Positions 16,722 to 26,860 are shown, numbered from the stretch's first letter. The stretch is 64,000 nucleotides of DNA from CAVVAL01 sp963742725 (GCA_963742725.1 CAVUMX010000003.1:2356001-2420000), one strand, 5' to 3'. A program made the numbers and translations. Notes: a model not told the origin generated them from the sequence alone.

Positions 16722-17549
16722 TCACTCCGGGTCCCCCGGGTCGAGGACGCGCTGGCGGCGCCGCTCGCCCATTGTCCGGAAATAGGGCAGTAGGCGCAGG
16801 GACGGTCCGGGCACGAGGCTCGCGGCCCGCAGGAACGCGGCGCGCCCGTGCGGCCGGGAGCGGATGACGCCCCGGCCGCCGATCATCTTCACGATGCCGT
16901 CGGCGATCTTGTCGGGCCGCAGGAGCTTCGGGGCGGACTGGAGCACCGCGCTGTACGGATCCTCGGCGACGCTGCGGATCATCTGGGTGTCGGCGGCGCC
17001 GGGGCAGTACGCGTGGACGCGGATCCGCTCGTCGAGGCCGGTCCAGCGCAGGTCCCCGGCCAGGGACATCGTGAAGCCGGTGACGGCCGCCTTGGTCGCC
17101 GCGTACACGGCGCCGCCCGGCACCGGCCCGAACGCGGCGATCGACGCGACGTTCACGATGTCGCACGTCCCCGGCTCGGCGCTGGCGGCCATGGTCGCGA
17201 CGGCCGCTCGGCAGCCGTGGATCACGCCCCGGACGTTCACGTCGATCATCTGCGCGACCGTCTCGTCGTGCTGCTCCCACGGCAACCCGGTGGCGAGGAC
17301 GCCGGCGTTGTTGACCCATACCGACAGCCGTCCGACGCCCGCCGCGTGCTCGGCCACCGCCCAGTGCGCGGCGGGGTCACGAACGTCCAGGGCCAGTGCG
17401 GTCGCGGACGGCAACGCGCCCGCCGTCTCCTGCGCCCCCTGGTAGTCGACGTCCGTCACGACCACGTGGTGGCCGAGCGCCGAGAGCCGGTTCGCGACCG
17501 CCCTGCCCAACCCGCGCGCGGCCCCTGTCACCACGGCAACTGTGCTCAT
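16722..17549 (-). CDS. Short-chain dehydrogenase/reductase
   Basis: A 275-residue classical SDR: cofactor loop TGAARGLGRA, DVR, NNAG, catalytic Ser in NVASIAA and the Tyr-x-x-x-Lys pair in YAATK. The substrate is unknown. The C-terminal extension (PHGRAAFLRAASLVPG) resembles SDRs acting on lipids or steroids. It follows a TetR gene on the same strand, separated by a structured repeat whose end supplies GGAGCGAG, the probable ribosome site. Confidence 0.8.
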   Translation of the reverse strand: MSTVAVVTGAARGLGRAVANRLSALGHHVVVTDVDYQGAQETAGALPSATALALDVRDPAAHWAVAEHAAGVGRLSVWVNNAGVLATGLPWEQHDETVAQMIDVNVRGVIHGCRAAVATMAASAEPGTCDIVNVASIAAFGPVPGGAVYAATKAAVTGFTMSLAGDLRWTGLDERIRVHAYCPGAADTQMIRSVAEDPYSAVLQSAPKLLRPDKIADGIVKMIGGRGVIRSRPHGRAAFLRAASLVPGPSLRLLPYFRTMGERRRQRVLDPGDPE

Positions 17550-17570
17550 TGCGCTCGCTCCGCTCGCGCG

Positions 17571-17662
17571 GAGTTCGCGCCCTCAGACGCGGTCGACGCC
17601 GTGCGCCACACGCACGGCTCCGCCGGTGTGTCGCCCAGCTTTCGACCGCGTCGCGCGAACTC
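17571..17662 (-). repeat. Covarying stem-loop element, full copy
   Basis: Outer arms GAGTTCGCGC (17571-17580) and GCGCGAACTC (17653-17662) and inner arms GACGCGGTCGA (17586-17596) and TCGACCGCGTC (17642-17652) are each perfectly complementary. The loop between them is nearly identical to the loop of the copy at 34401-34485 although the stems differ in sequence. It occupies the gap between the TetR gene and the SDR gene. Confidence 0.85.
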
Positions 17663-17664
17663 GT

Positions 17665-18330
17665 TCATCCTTGCTCCTTGGGTGCGTACGCGGCCGCGAC
17701 GACGGCCACCAGCTTGCGGACGGCCACGCTCACATCGCCCAGGTCCGCGCCGTACATGCCGAACACCGGGTCGAGCCCCGGGAGGTGCGGAGCCAGCGCG
17801 AGGTGCGGCACCACGATGACGAGTAACGCGACGAGCGCCTCCGGGTCGGCCCGGTCGGCGCTGACCTCGCCGCGCCGCACGCCCTCGGCGACGAGCGGCC
17901 GGAACACGTCGAGGTAGTGCTGCTGCGAGACCTCGCGCACGGCCCGCCGAACGTCCGGGTCGATCTCCAGGTTGTTCGCCGCCGTGATGCCCCGTTCCAG
18001 GGGGTGGTCGGCGAAGTAGGCGATCCACTCGTCCGCCAGCACCGCCAGGAATTCGAAGAACGGGAGGTCCGGATCGGCGACCAGGACTTCCACCATCCGC
18101 GCTTCCATGTGCGTGCGGATCCGGCGGGTGGCCTCCCGGGAGACGCTGGTGAACAGGTCGAGCTTGTCGTCGAAGTACTGGAAGAGCGAGCCCTTGGCGA
18201 CGCCCGCCTCACGGGCGATGACGTTGAGGCTGCCCGCCGAGAATCCGCGCTCGCCGAACTCCGCCATGGCCGCGGAGAGAACCCGGTCACGGCGTTCCGG
18301 ACGCAGGTTGCGCCAGACCTCGGTGGGCAT
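17665..18330 (-). CDS. TetR-family transcriptional regulator
   Basis: A 221-residue repressor: N-terminal helix-turn-helix RDRVLSAAMAEFGERGFSAG and IAREAGVAKGSLFQYF, then an all-helical ligand domain. ATG 18330 is favoured over the longer frame because the palindromic operator at 18351-18386 would otherwise be inside the coding region. The operator placement implies autoregulation and probably control of the downstream SDR. Ligand unknown. Confidence 0.85.
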   Translation of the reverse strand: MPTEVWRNLRPERRDRVLSAAMAEFGERGFSAGSLNVIAREAGVAKGSLFQYFDDKLDLFTSVSREATRRIRTHMEARMVEVLVADPDLPFFEFLAVLADEWIAYFADHPLERGITAANNLEIDPDVRRAVREVSQQHYLDVFRPLVAEGVRRGEVSADRADPEALVALLVIVVPHLALAPHLPGLDPVFGMYGADLGDVSVAVRKLVAVVAAAYAPKEQG

Positions 18331-18350
18331 TGAGGCGGCTCCAGAAAGCA

Positions 18351-18386
18351 GTGTGACCACCCGGTCATCAAACCGGGTGGTCACAC
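18351..18386. promoter_or_regulatory. Perfect palindromic operator of the TetR gene
   Basis: GTGTGACCACCCGGT (18351-18365), CATCAA, ACCGGGTGGTCACAC (18372-18386): fully matching 15-bp arms, 20 bp before the TetR start codon. Length and symmetry suit a TetR dimer pair. Confidence 0.75.
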
Positions 18387-18488
18387 ACTGTGGCCTCGGG
18401 TCGGGCTGCCGTCAACCCAGCACGTACCGGACTGTCTGCACAAACAGGCCAATGCCGGGCGCCGACGTCACGCTCTGGTAACAGAGCG

Positions 18489-19514
<1,026 letters not shown>

Positions 19515-19642
19515 GCGAGTTTTCCCTTCACGGAGTTGCTGTCTGAGAGAAGGCGACCAGCCGTGCCTGGTCAGGGCGCCGTTGCCGACAGACCCGCAGG
19601 GCCGCTTCAGCGCACACGCTAGCGGTTACCCGCGAGTTTCGA

Positions 19643-20149
19643 TTAACCGATCCAGAGACGTCGGTCACGGAGGGGCTCCATGATCTTCCACCTGGCGAGG
19701 TTGTGACGGGCGTCGGCGAGCGCGTCGTGCTGGTCCTTCCCCGCGGCCGGCAACGGCGGGCGGTCGAGGTCGTCCCAGAGCTGGCGCAGGTCCTTGGTGA
19801 ACCGCGGGATCGGCCGCGGCAACGCGGGCATGGCGCCCCAGAGCTGGCAGAGGGCGACGTGGTCGTACGCCGCGTACCAGGCCCACAGTTCGATCTCCTC
19901 ACCCGGTTCGGTGAGGAACTCCAGCAGTTCGGTACGGATCCGTTCGCGCGACATCCAGGCCGGGTCGGCCGGGCCGGGCAACTTGTCCAGGACGTTGCGC
20001 CGGACCCACGGAATGGCCGCGGCCGGATCGAACTCCGTGGAGATCGCGTAGAACTCGCGCCCTTCCTCGTCGACGACACCGATGGAGACCAGGTCCACCA
20101 CCCGGCCGTCCTCGATGAACTCACAGTCAAAGAAGTAGCGGCGCGACAT
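19643..20149 (-). CDS. 3'-5' exoribonuclease, Rv2179c (RNase AS) family
   Basis: A 168-residue DEDD-type nuclease. FFDCEFIEDG supplies the first Asp and Glu (residues 8 and 10), AAYDHVALCQLWG the second Asp, and HDALADARHN the last Asp with a His, matching the Rv2179c enzyme that degrades RNA 3'-5' with an adenylate preference. It occupies the same place relative to aroG as in mycobacteria, with pfkA inserted between. ATG 20149. Confidence 0.85.
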   Translation of the reverse strand: MSRRYFFDCEFIEDGRVVDLVSIGVVDEEGREFYAISTEFDPAAAIPWVRRNVLDKLPGPADPAWMSRERIRTELLEFLTEPGEEIELWAWYAAYDHVALCQLWGAMPALPRPIPRFTKDLRQLWDDLDRPPLPAAGKDQHDALADARHNLARWKIMEPLRDRRLWIG

Positions 20150-20249
20150 CCGACCAGGCTACCGGTGCGTCCCGATCGTCGGTCGCGCGCCCGTTTACGC
20201 CAGGACAGTCCGGATTCGGAGAACTGACCCGCTACCGCCGGTAAGGCCC

Positions 20250-20255
20250 TAGGGT
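20250..20255 (+). promoter_or_regulatory. -10 hexamer TAGGGT of glpK, leaderless arrangement
   Basis: TAGGGT ends 8 bases before the GTG start of glycerol kinase, leaving no room for a ribosome site; the transcript should start at or within two bases of the start codon. Confidence 0.5.
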
Positions 20256-20263
20256 CGGATGAC

Positions 20264-21751
20264 GTGACCGTTCTCGCCATCGACGCCGGTACCACCGGCG
20301 TGACAGCCCTGATCGTCACCGAGGACGGCGACATCGCCGCCCGGGGCTATCAGGAGTTCGCGCAGCACTTCCCCCGGCCGGGCTGGGTCGAGCACGAGCC
20401 GGAGGAGATCTGGGTCGCGGTCCAGTCGGCCAGCCGCAAGGCGCTCGCGTCCGGGGAGAAGGTGGGTGTCGCCGCGCCGACGGCGATCGGGATCACGAAC
20501 CAGCGCGAGACGGTCGTCCTCTGGGACCGCAAGACCCTGCGCGCGCCGCGCCGCGCCATCGTCTGGCAGGACCGCCGCACAAGCGAACTGTGCGCGCGGC
20601 TCGCCGAGGAGGGCCACGGCGACCGCGTCACCGAACTCACCGGGCTCCGCCTCGACCCCTACTTCTCCGGGACGAAGCTGCGCTGGCTGGCGGAGAACGA
20701 ACCCCGCACGTGGGAGGGCGTCACGGCGGGCACGCTGGCCGTCGGCACCGTGGACGCGTACCTGATCGCCCGCCTGACCGGCGGCGCCGCGCACGTCACC
20801 GACGCCTCCAACGCCAGCCGGACCCTGCTCTACGACACGTTCGCCGGACGGTGGTCCGAGGAGCTGTGCGCGCTGCTGAACGTCCCGGTCGGCGCGTTGC
20901 CCGAGGTCGTGCCGTCGTCCGGGCCTGTCGGCCGCACCGACCCGGCGCTGTTCCTCGGCCTGGACCTGCCCGTCGCGGGCATCGCCGGCGACCAGCAGTC
21001 CGCGCTGTTCGGCCAGGCGTGCTTCGACGAGGGCACCAGCAAGTGCACGTACGGCACGGGTTCGTTCGTCCTGGTCAACACCGGCAAGACACCGCTCCGG
21101 TCGGACGCCGGCCTGCTCACGACCGTGGCCTGGGACCTCGGCGACGGGCTGGTCTACGCGCTGGAAGGCGCCGTGTTCGTCACCGGCGCCGCCGTCCAGT
21201 GGCTGCGCGACGGGCTCGGCATCATCGGGTCGGCGCCCGAGATCGAGGGGCTGGCGGGGCTGGTCCCCGACACGGGCGGCGTGGTGTTCGTCCCCGCGCT
21301 GACCGGCCTCGGCGCCCCCGACTGGGACCCGGACGCGCGCGGAACGATCGTCGGCATCACCCGCGGCACGACCCGCGCCCACCTCGCGCGCGCCACCCTG
21401 GAGGCCATCGCGTTCGAGGTCAGGGACGTGGTGGACGCCATCGGCGGGCGGACGATCGCCGAACTGAGCGTCGACGGCGGCGCCAGCGGCAACGACCTGC
21501 TGTGCCAGCTCCAGGCCGACCAGCTCGCGGTGCCGGTACGCCGCCCGCAGGTGACCGAGACGACGGGCCTCGGCGCGGCGTTCCTCGCCGGCCTGGGCAC
21601 CGGGGTCTGGGCGTCCACTTCGGAGCTGGCCAGCACGTGGCGCCTGGACCGGCGGTTCGAGCCGGTCGCCGGGGCCCGCGAGGACGGCCGGCACGAGCGC
21701 TGGCGCGACGCCGTCGGGCGCGCGGGCGGCTGGGCACGGGGCGCGCGGTGA
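20264..21751 (+). CDS. glpK: Glycerol kinase
   Basis: A 495-residue FGGY kinase that makes glycerol 3-phosphate from glycerol and ATP. AIDAGTTGVTALI is the first phosphate loop; TNQRETVVLWD, VWQDRRTSELC, GTVDAYLI, DASNASRTLLYD, AGDQQSALFGQ and VDGGASGNDLLCQLQAD are glycerol kinase signatures. Length is normal. No facilitator or dehydrogenase gene is adjacent; a Crp-family regulator follows 310 bp downstream on the same strand and might control it. The 3' end runs into a 17-bp tandem repeat that includes the stop codon. Confidence 0.95.
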   Translation: MTVLAIDAGTTGVTALIVTEDGDIAARGYQEFAQHFPRPGWVEHEPEEIWVAVQSASRKALASGEKVGVAAPTAIGITNQRETVVLWDRKTLRAPRRAIVWQDRRTSELCARLAEEGHGDRVTELTGLRLDPYFSGTKLRWLAENEPRTWEGVTAGTLAVGTVDAYLIARLTGGAAHVTDASNASRTLLYDTFAGRWSEELCALLNVPVGALPEVVPSSGPVGRTDPALFLGLDLPVAGIAGDQQSALFGQACFDEGTSKCTYGTGSFVLVNTGKTPLRSDAGLLTTVAWDLGDGLVYALEGAVFVTGAAVQWLRDGLGIIGSAPEIEGLAGLVPDTGGVVFVPALTGLGAPDWDPDARGTIVGITRGTTRAHLARATLEAIAFEVRDVVDAIGGRTIAELSVDGGASGNDLLCQLQADQLAVPVRRPQVTETTGLGAAFLAGLGTGVWASTSELASTWRLDRRFEPVAGAREDGRHERWRDAVGRAGGWARGAR

Positions 21752-21793
21752 AGCGGGGCTCGCGGTGAAGCGGGGCTCGCGGTGAATCGGGGC
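21747..21793 (+). repeat. 17-bp tandem repeat at the 3' end of glpK
   Basis: Unit GGTGAAGCGGGGCTCGC is present twice in full and once in part (21747-21763, 21764-21780, 21781-21793). The glpK stop codon lies in the first unit, and each unit repeats a GTGA. Confidence 0.8.
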
Positions 21794-21801
21794 GAGGAAG
21801 C

Positions 21802-21869
21802 GGGCAGAGGTGCCGTGGCCTACGGCGCCCTGCCCGCCCCCTCTGGACCGCCAGGTCCGGTGACGGTCC
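21802..21869 (+). terminator. Terminator hairpins after glpK
   Basis: GGGCAGAGGTGCCGT pairs with ACGGCGCCCTGCCC (21802-21835, one bulge), and a second hairpin CTGGACCG / CGGTCCAG follows (21842-21869). No U-tract. The remaining bases to 22010 hold no gene I can support. Confidence 0.6.
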
Positions 21870-22010
21870 AGCCGACCGCATTCCCCCTTCGCTGTCGGCC
21901 ACCATCAGCTTCGACGTGGCCCCTTCGGGCAGATGTCCGCCGGACGACAGAGCAACTGTCCGGGGACCGACACAGCACGGCATGATGAGATCAGTGGAAC
22001 CGCGATCACG

Positions 22011-22050
22011 GGCGTCGACACCGCACAGAGGCGCCGCGCAGCGAGCGAAC
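22011..22050 (+). repeat. Half copy of the covarying stem-loop element
   Basis: GGCGTCGACACCGCACAGAG, then GCGCCGCGCAGCGAGCGAAC, aligns with one half of the element at 34401-34485 (reverse complement) and its flank. The other half is missing. It ends 11 bases before the start of the Crp-family gene, in the same orientation to the gene as the other copies. Confidence 0.65.
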
Positions 22051-22061
22051 AAGGGGGCACA

Positions 22062-22751
22062 GTGAGCGGTACGACGGAGGCCAGTGACCTCCTCGCCGGT
22101 GTGGAGATGTTCGCTGGCCTGGCGCCGGACGTCCGTAACCGGGTCGCCGCCGCAGCAGTCCCCCGGACGTACCGGCGCGGGCAGTTGCTGTTCCTGGAGA
22201 AGGACCCGGGCGATTCGCTGCTGCTCGTCCGGCGGGGCGCGGTGTCGGTGTTCCGGACGGCGGCCTCGGGCGAGCGGGCGTTGCTGTCGGTGGTGCGCCC
22301 GCCGGGCGTCCTCGGTGAGGTGTCCCTGCTCGACGGCGCGCCGCGCTCAGCCTCGGCGGAGGCGCTGGAGGAGACGGCGGTGCTGGCGCTGGCCCGTTCG
22401 GCGTTCCTGGAGCTGGTCCGCAGCCAGCCGCCGATCCTGGACGCCGTCATGCGGTCCTTCGGCGCGCTGATCAGACGCCTGACCGACCAGACGGCCGACC
22501 ACGTCTTCCTCGACCTGCCCGGTCGCGTCGCGAAGACCCTCGTGCGGCTCGCCGGTGACAGCCGGGCACCGCTGGTGACGATCGAGCTGAACCAGAGCCA
22601 GCTGGCCGAGATGGCGGGCGGTTCGCGACAGAGCGTCAACCAGGCGCTGGGCACGTTCGCCAACCGGGGGTGGTTGCACACGGAAGGGCGGCGCATCGTC
22701 GTGACCGACGTGGCCGCCCTTCGGAGGCGTGCGGGGATGAGTGACCGCTAG
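22062..22751 (+). CDS. Crp/Fnr-family transcriptional regulator
   Basis: A 229-residue regulator: a cyclic-nucleotide-binding-type beta barrel (about 12-125, with GDSLLLVRRGAVSVFR and GVLGEVSLLDGAPRSASAEA, close to the phosphate-binding cassette) and a C-terminal winged helix (QSQLAEMAGGSRQSVNQALG). GTG 22062 follows AAGGGGG; the longer frame from 21933 has no ribosome site. The first bases upstream belong to a repeated structured element. Convergent with a very small gene. Confidence 0.85.
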   Translation: MSGTTEASDLLAGVEMFAGLAPDVRNRVAAAAVPRTYRRGQLLFLEKDPGDSLLLVRRGAVSVFRTAASGERALLSVVRPPGVLGEVSLLDGAPRSASAEALEETAVLALARSAFLELVRSQPPILDAVMRSFGALIRRLTDQTADHVFLDLPGRVAKTLVRLAGDSRAPLVTIELNQSQLAEMAGGSRQSVNQALGTFANRGWLHTEGRRIVVTDVAALRRRAGMSDR

Positions 22752-22764
22752 ATAGGTCCCCGGC

Positions 22765-22932
22765 CTAGGACCAGTGCATGCCGTTCTGGCTCCCGTCGCC
22801 GCCCTGGATCGCCACGTAGCCCTGTCCTACGAGGTCGTCCAGCAACGACTCGGGGATGTCAACCTCGCTGCCCTTGGCGTGCGCGACGCCGTTCCCGTCG
22901 GTCCAGGGCTTCGCAAGGATGATCGTGACCAT
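22765..22932 (-). CDS. Small hypothetical protein (55 residues)
   Basis: A short acidic protein reading MVTIILAKPWTDGNG, then VAHAKGSEVDIPESLLDDLV, and ending NGMHWS. It has an ATG with a GAAGGACGG ribosome site 8 bases upstream and G/C-rich third positions, so I treat it as real although it is very short. Similar short proteins with an early KPWTD segment, a GSEVDV-like turn and a terminal VAI strand occur around phage structural genes; here there are no phage neighbours. It is convergent with the Crp-family gene (13 bp gap). Confidence 0.6.
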   Translation of the reverse strand: MVTIILAKPWTDGNGVAHAKGSEVDIPESLLDDLVGQGYVAIQGGDGSQNGMHWS

Positions 22933-23201
22933 CGTCGTACCGTCCTTCGTTCGTCGTCCGGCGTGGGGCCGCCGGGGGTTCTGGTAGAAACTTTTGGTAC
23001 CGAACGACAGCGTAGTGACGCGTTTCCGCGCTCGCCGTGATCAGTCGAGAACACGACACAACGTAACGCCCGCCCCGTGGCCCGCGACACTCTTGTACCC
23101 CTCGCGTCACCATGCGAAGTCCTGAGACGATGCGACTACACGGGTCGAGCCGGTGGGATGTGCTCCGCCCGTACCTACCGAGGAGCTGACCGATCGACAC
23201 C

Positions 23202-26200
23202 GTGTGCACGCGTTGCCACACTGCCGGGGGTCCAACCGACCGCTTCTGCGGGCAGTGTGGATCCGTGCTGCACGGGCGTTGCCCGTCCTGCGGCTCGCTG
23301 ATCGCCATGGGCGTCAACTTCTGCACGGCCTGCGGCGCGCAGGTGAAGAACGCGCAGGCGCACCCGGCGGTTTCCGCCGAACGCCTGGAAGAGCGCCGCG
23401 TCGTCAGCATCCTGTTCATCGACCTGACCGGGTTCACCGAGCTGGGCGAGGTCCTCGACCCGGAGGACGTCCGCGCGCTCCAGTCGACGTACTTCGCCAC
23501 GGTCAGCCGGGTCATCCGCCGGCGGGGCGGGGTCGTCGAGAAGTACATCGGCGACGCCGTCATGGCCGTGTTCGGCGCCCCCATCACCCAGGAGGACGAC
23601 GCCGCCCGCGCGGTGCGCGCCGGGCTGGAACTGCAGGACGCGCTGGACCGGCAGCTGGCCGGCGTCCGGGAGCCGCTGCGCGTCCGGGTCGGCGTCGCGA
23701 CCGGGGAGGCGCTCGTCGACCTCGGTGCGCTGCACGACGGCGGCCAGGCGCTCGTCGCCGGCGACGTCGTGAACACCGCGTCCCGACTCCAGGCGCACGC
23801 CCCGCCCGGCGGGGTGCTGGTGTCGGCCGCCACCTGGCGCGCGTCCGCCGACCAGATCAACTACGCGGAACAGCCGCCGCTCGCCGTCCGTGGCAAGGCC
23901 GGGCGGCTGCGGACCTGGCTCGCGCTCGACCTGGTGCAACGCCGCTGGGACGACCATCCGGACGGCGGCCGGTTCGTCAACCGGTCCCGCGAGCTGGGCG
24001 TCCTCCGCGAAGAGCTCCAGATCACGACGGCCGAACGGCACGCCCGCTTCGTGTGCCTCGTCGGCCCGGCGGGGATCGGCAAGAGCCGGCTGCTGCGCGA
24101 ACTCGTCCGGACGGGAGAAGCCGCCGGCGACGTCGACTGGTACGGCGGACGCTGCCTGCCGCCCGGCGAGGCCAGCCCGTACGCGGCGCTGGCCGACATC
24201 GTCCGGGGCGTCACCGGCGTGGCCGAGTCCGACGACGAGGTCACCGCGCGGACGGAAGTACGCCGTTCCCTCGCCGAACTCTTCGACGCCGCCGAAGTGC
24301 CCCGGATCGTCGAAGCCCTCGCGCCGCTCATCGGCTACGCCGCCCCCGAGGTCGGCGCCGAGGAGACCGAAGCCGCCTGGCAGCTCCTGTTCGACCGGCT
24401 CGCGCGGCGGCGGCCCACCGTCCTCGTCTTCGAGGACCTGTACTGGGGCGACCCGGTGCTGCTGCGGTTCGTGGCCCGGCTCGTCGCCGACCGCGCGGAC
24501 GTCCCGCTGATCGTCATCGCCACGTTCCGCCCGGACGCCGTCGAGACGCTGCCGACCTGGGCGGGCAACGTCCCGCACCTGACGACCGTCCGGCTCGATC
24601 CGCTGACCGACGAGCACACCAGCGCGCTGTTCCGCGATCTGCTCGGCGGGAAGGCCATGCCCGTGCCGGTGCTGGATCGCCTCACCGAACTGTCCGGCGG
24701 AACGCCGCTGTACGCGCACGAGTACGTCCGGATGCTCGCCGACCGGGGCAGCACCGACCTCAAGGCCGACACCGAGGTCCCGCTCCCGGACACCGTCCAC
24801 GCCGTCATCGCCAGCCGCATCGACCTGCTGCCAATGCGATCGCGCCGGGCGCTGCAGGCGGCGGCCGTGGTCGGGCCGACGTTCTGGCCGGGCGCCGTCG
24901 CCGTCGTCGCCGACCTGTCCCGGGCCGAGGTCAACCGCATCCTCGCCGAACTGACGCGGCGCGAGTTCATCCGCCCGGCCATCGAGTCGTCGCTCACCGA
25001 CGAGCCGGCGTTCGCGTTCACGCACGCCCTCGTCCGCAACCTGGCGTACCGGCGGCAGCCCCGCGCTGCCCGCCTCGTCCGCCACCAGCACGCCGCGCGC
25101 TGGCTCGACCGGCACGCCGCCGCGCGCGCCGGTGACACCGTCGAAGCGCTCGCCCACCACCGCGTCACCGCCCTCGAACTCGCCGGCAAGCTCAACCTCG
25201 ACCTGTCGACGTTCGTCGGGCCGGCGCGCGCCGCCCTCGTGACCGCCGCCGAACAGGCCGCCGGCCTGCACGCCGTCGACGTCGCGCTGCGGCACCTCGA
25301 CCGGGCCGTCCAGCTGTGGCCGTCCGACGGCGCCGCCCTGGCCCCCAGCGACGAGGTCGCGCGGATCCGGGCCCTCGTGCTGCGGCACCAGCTGACGTTC
25401 CTCGCCGACTCCCGCGAGTTCTACTCCGCCGGTGGGCCGGCGCAGCTCGTCCCGCTCGCCGACCGGCTCGTCGAACTGGGCGCCGACGAACCCGCCGCGC
25501 GCACGTTCACCCTGCTCGGCAACGTCGAATGGGCGTTCGCCGACCGCGGCCACGCCATCGCGCATCTCAACCAGGCGCTCGCGATCTTCGACAAGCTGCC
25601 GGACAGCGCCGAGAAGGCCAACGCGTACGCCGAACTCGCCCGCCTCTACATGACCGACCACGACTGCGGCCCCGCGATCGACGCCGCCCGCACCGCCGGT
25701 TCCATGGCGCGCCGGCTCAAGCTGCTCGAAACCGAGGCGAACGCCCTGGTCACCGAGGGGTCGGCCCGATACATCTCCGGCGACCCGGACGGGCTCGCGC
25801 TCCTGGAAGAAGCCGTCGAACTCTGCCGCAAGGAGCAGCTGCGGGCCCTGCGCCGCGCCGCCATGAACCTCGGCGTCGCGCTGCAGGAGGAAGGCGACAT
25901 CGTCCGAAGCTACGCCCTCGGCGACGAGAGTTCCGCGCAGATCATCGGCGACACGTCCGCCGCCACGCTCGACTACTCCGTCGACGCCATGCGCGCGTTC
26001 TTCGAAGGCGACTGGCCGCGGACGATCTCCGCCGCCGAGGAGTTCATCGCCAACGCCGTCCGCAACAGCTCCGAGTGGGAAGTCCTCATGCTGCGGGTCG
26101 TCTGCGGCGGACTCCGCGCCCTCGCCGGCGAGGATCCGCAGGTCGACCTCGAACAATGCCTCGACCTCGCCCGTCGCGGCGGCTTCCGCCCGCCTGTCTC

Positions 26201-26681
26201 GGTCGTGCTCGCCCATGCCGCGCTCTGCCGCGTCCTCACCGGCGACGTCGACGCGGCCACCGACTACCTGCGGCAGCTCGAGAAGCACAACGACGGCGAC
26301 CCCGTCCCGTCCCGCGAATGGCTGCCGGCCGCCTCCCACGCCGCCAGCCTCGTCTCCGAGGACCGGTCCCGCTGGCTCCAGGGTCTCCTGCGCGCCGCAC
26401 CCCGCCGCACCCTGTGGGTCCGCGCCGCACTGGCCACCGTGGACGGTGGAGTCGCCGCCCACCAGGGCAAGCACGTCATCGCCGCCCGGCACTTCGCCGA
26501 AGCCGCGTCCGTGTACGACCGGATGGGCAACGTCACCGACGCCACCCTCGCCCGCGCCTGGGCCGCCCGGGAATGGCACGCCGCCGGCGACCCCGACAGC
26601 GCCGCCGGCTACGACCGCCAGGTCGCCGAGTTCGCGGCCCGCAACGCCGCCCCCGGCCTCCTCACCCTGGCCCGCCCCTAG
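23202..26681 (+). CDS. Zinc-ribbon / class III nucleotide cyclase / AAA ATPase / TPR protein
   Basis: A 1159-residue multidomain protein. Residues 1-45 carry two zinc ribbons (Cys2, 5, 16, 19 and Cys27, 30, 41, 44). A class III adenylate/guanylate cyclase domain follows (about 65-245): metal Asp74 in FIDLTGF and Asp118 in IGDAV, Lys114, and Asn191 with Arg195 in VNTASRL, so it may be active. Next comes an ATPase like those of LAL/MalT-type proteins with Walker A GPAGIGKSR (288-296) and Walker B VLVFEDLYWGD, then a long helical TPR-like region. Unlike LAL regulators there is no C-terminal LuxR domain. GTG 23202. The 269 bp upstream hold no other gene that I can see. Confidence 0.8.
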   Translation: MCTRCHTAGGPTDRFCGQCGSVLHGRCPSCGSLIAMGVNFCTACGAQVKNAQAHPAVSAERLEERRVVSILFIDLTGFTELGEVLDPEDVRALQSTYFATVSRVIRRRGGVVEKYIGDAVMAVFGAPITQEDDAARAVRAGLELQDALDRQLAGVREPLRVRVGVATGEALVDLGALHDGGQALVAGDVVNTASRLQAHAPPGGVLVSAATWRASADQINYAEQPPLAVRGKAGRLRTWLALDLVQRRWDDHPDGGRFVNRSRELGVLREELQITTAERHARFVCLVGPAGIGKSRLLRELVRTGEAAGDVDWYGGRCLPPGEASPYAALADIVRGVTGVAESDDEVTARTEVRRSLAELFDAAEVPRIVEALAPLIGYAAPEVGAEETEAAWQLLFDRLARRRPTVLVFEDLYWGDPVLLRFVARLVADRADVPLIVIATFRPDAVETLPTWAGNVPHLTTVRLDPLTDEHTSALFRDLLGGKAMPVPVLDRLTELSGGTPLYAHEYVRMLADRGSTDLKADTEVPLPDTVHAVIASRIDLLPMRSRRALQAAAVVGPTFWPGAVAVVADLSRAEVNRILAELTRREFIRPAIESSLTDEPAFAFTHALVRNLAYRRQPRAARLVRHQHAARWLDRHAAARAGDTVEALAHHRVTALELAGKLNLDLSTFVGPARAALVTAAEQAAGLHAVDVALRHLDRAVQLWPSDGAALAPSDEVARIRALVLRHQLTFLADSREFYSAGGPAQLVPLADRLVELGADEPAARTFTLLGNVEWAFADRGHAIAHLNQALAIFDKLPDSAEKANAYAELARLYMTDHDCGPAIDAARTAGSMARRLKLLETEANALVTEGSARYISGDPDGLALLEEAVELCRKEQLRALRRAAMNLGVALQEEGDIVRSYALGDESSAQIIGDTSAATLDYSVDAMRAFFEGDWPRTISAAEEFIANAVRNSSEWEVLMLRVVCGGLRALAGEDPQVDLEQCLDLARRGGFRPPVSVVLAHAALCRVLTGDVDAATDYLRQLEKHNDGDPVPSREWLPAASHAASLVSEDRSRWLQGLLRAAPRRTLWVRAALATVDGGVAAHQGKHVIAARHFAEAASVYDRMGNVTDATLARAWAAREWHAAGDPDSAAGYDRQVAEFAARNAAPGLLTLARP

Positions 26682-26728
26682 CTCCCGCCCGCCCCCGCCC
26701 CCGCGCCGCGGCGGCACCCACGCGGTTT

Positions 26729-26768
26729 GGGCGACGTTCTGGTCGCTATAGCCACCGAAACATCGCCC
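26729..26768. repeat. GCTATAGC-centred palindrome, copy 1
   Basis: GGGCGACGTTCTGGT (26729-26743), loop CGCTATAGCC, ACCGAAACATCGCCC (26754-26768): 15-base arms with three mismatches. A perfect relative lies at 62689-62728. Both are between convergent genes. Confidence 0.75.
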
Positions 26769-26860
26769 GAATCGCGACCGGCCGCGCCGCCGCACCCCGG
26801 GCCCGCGCGGCGTGGTGGCCGCCGGCCCGCGCGGGGGCCGCGCGGCGCGGTCGCCGGCGG

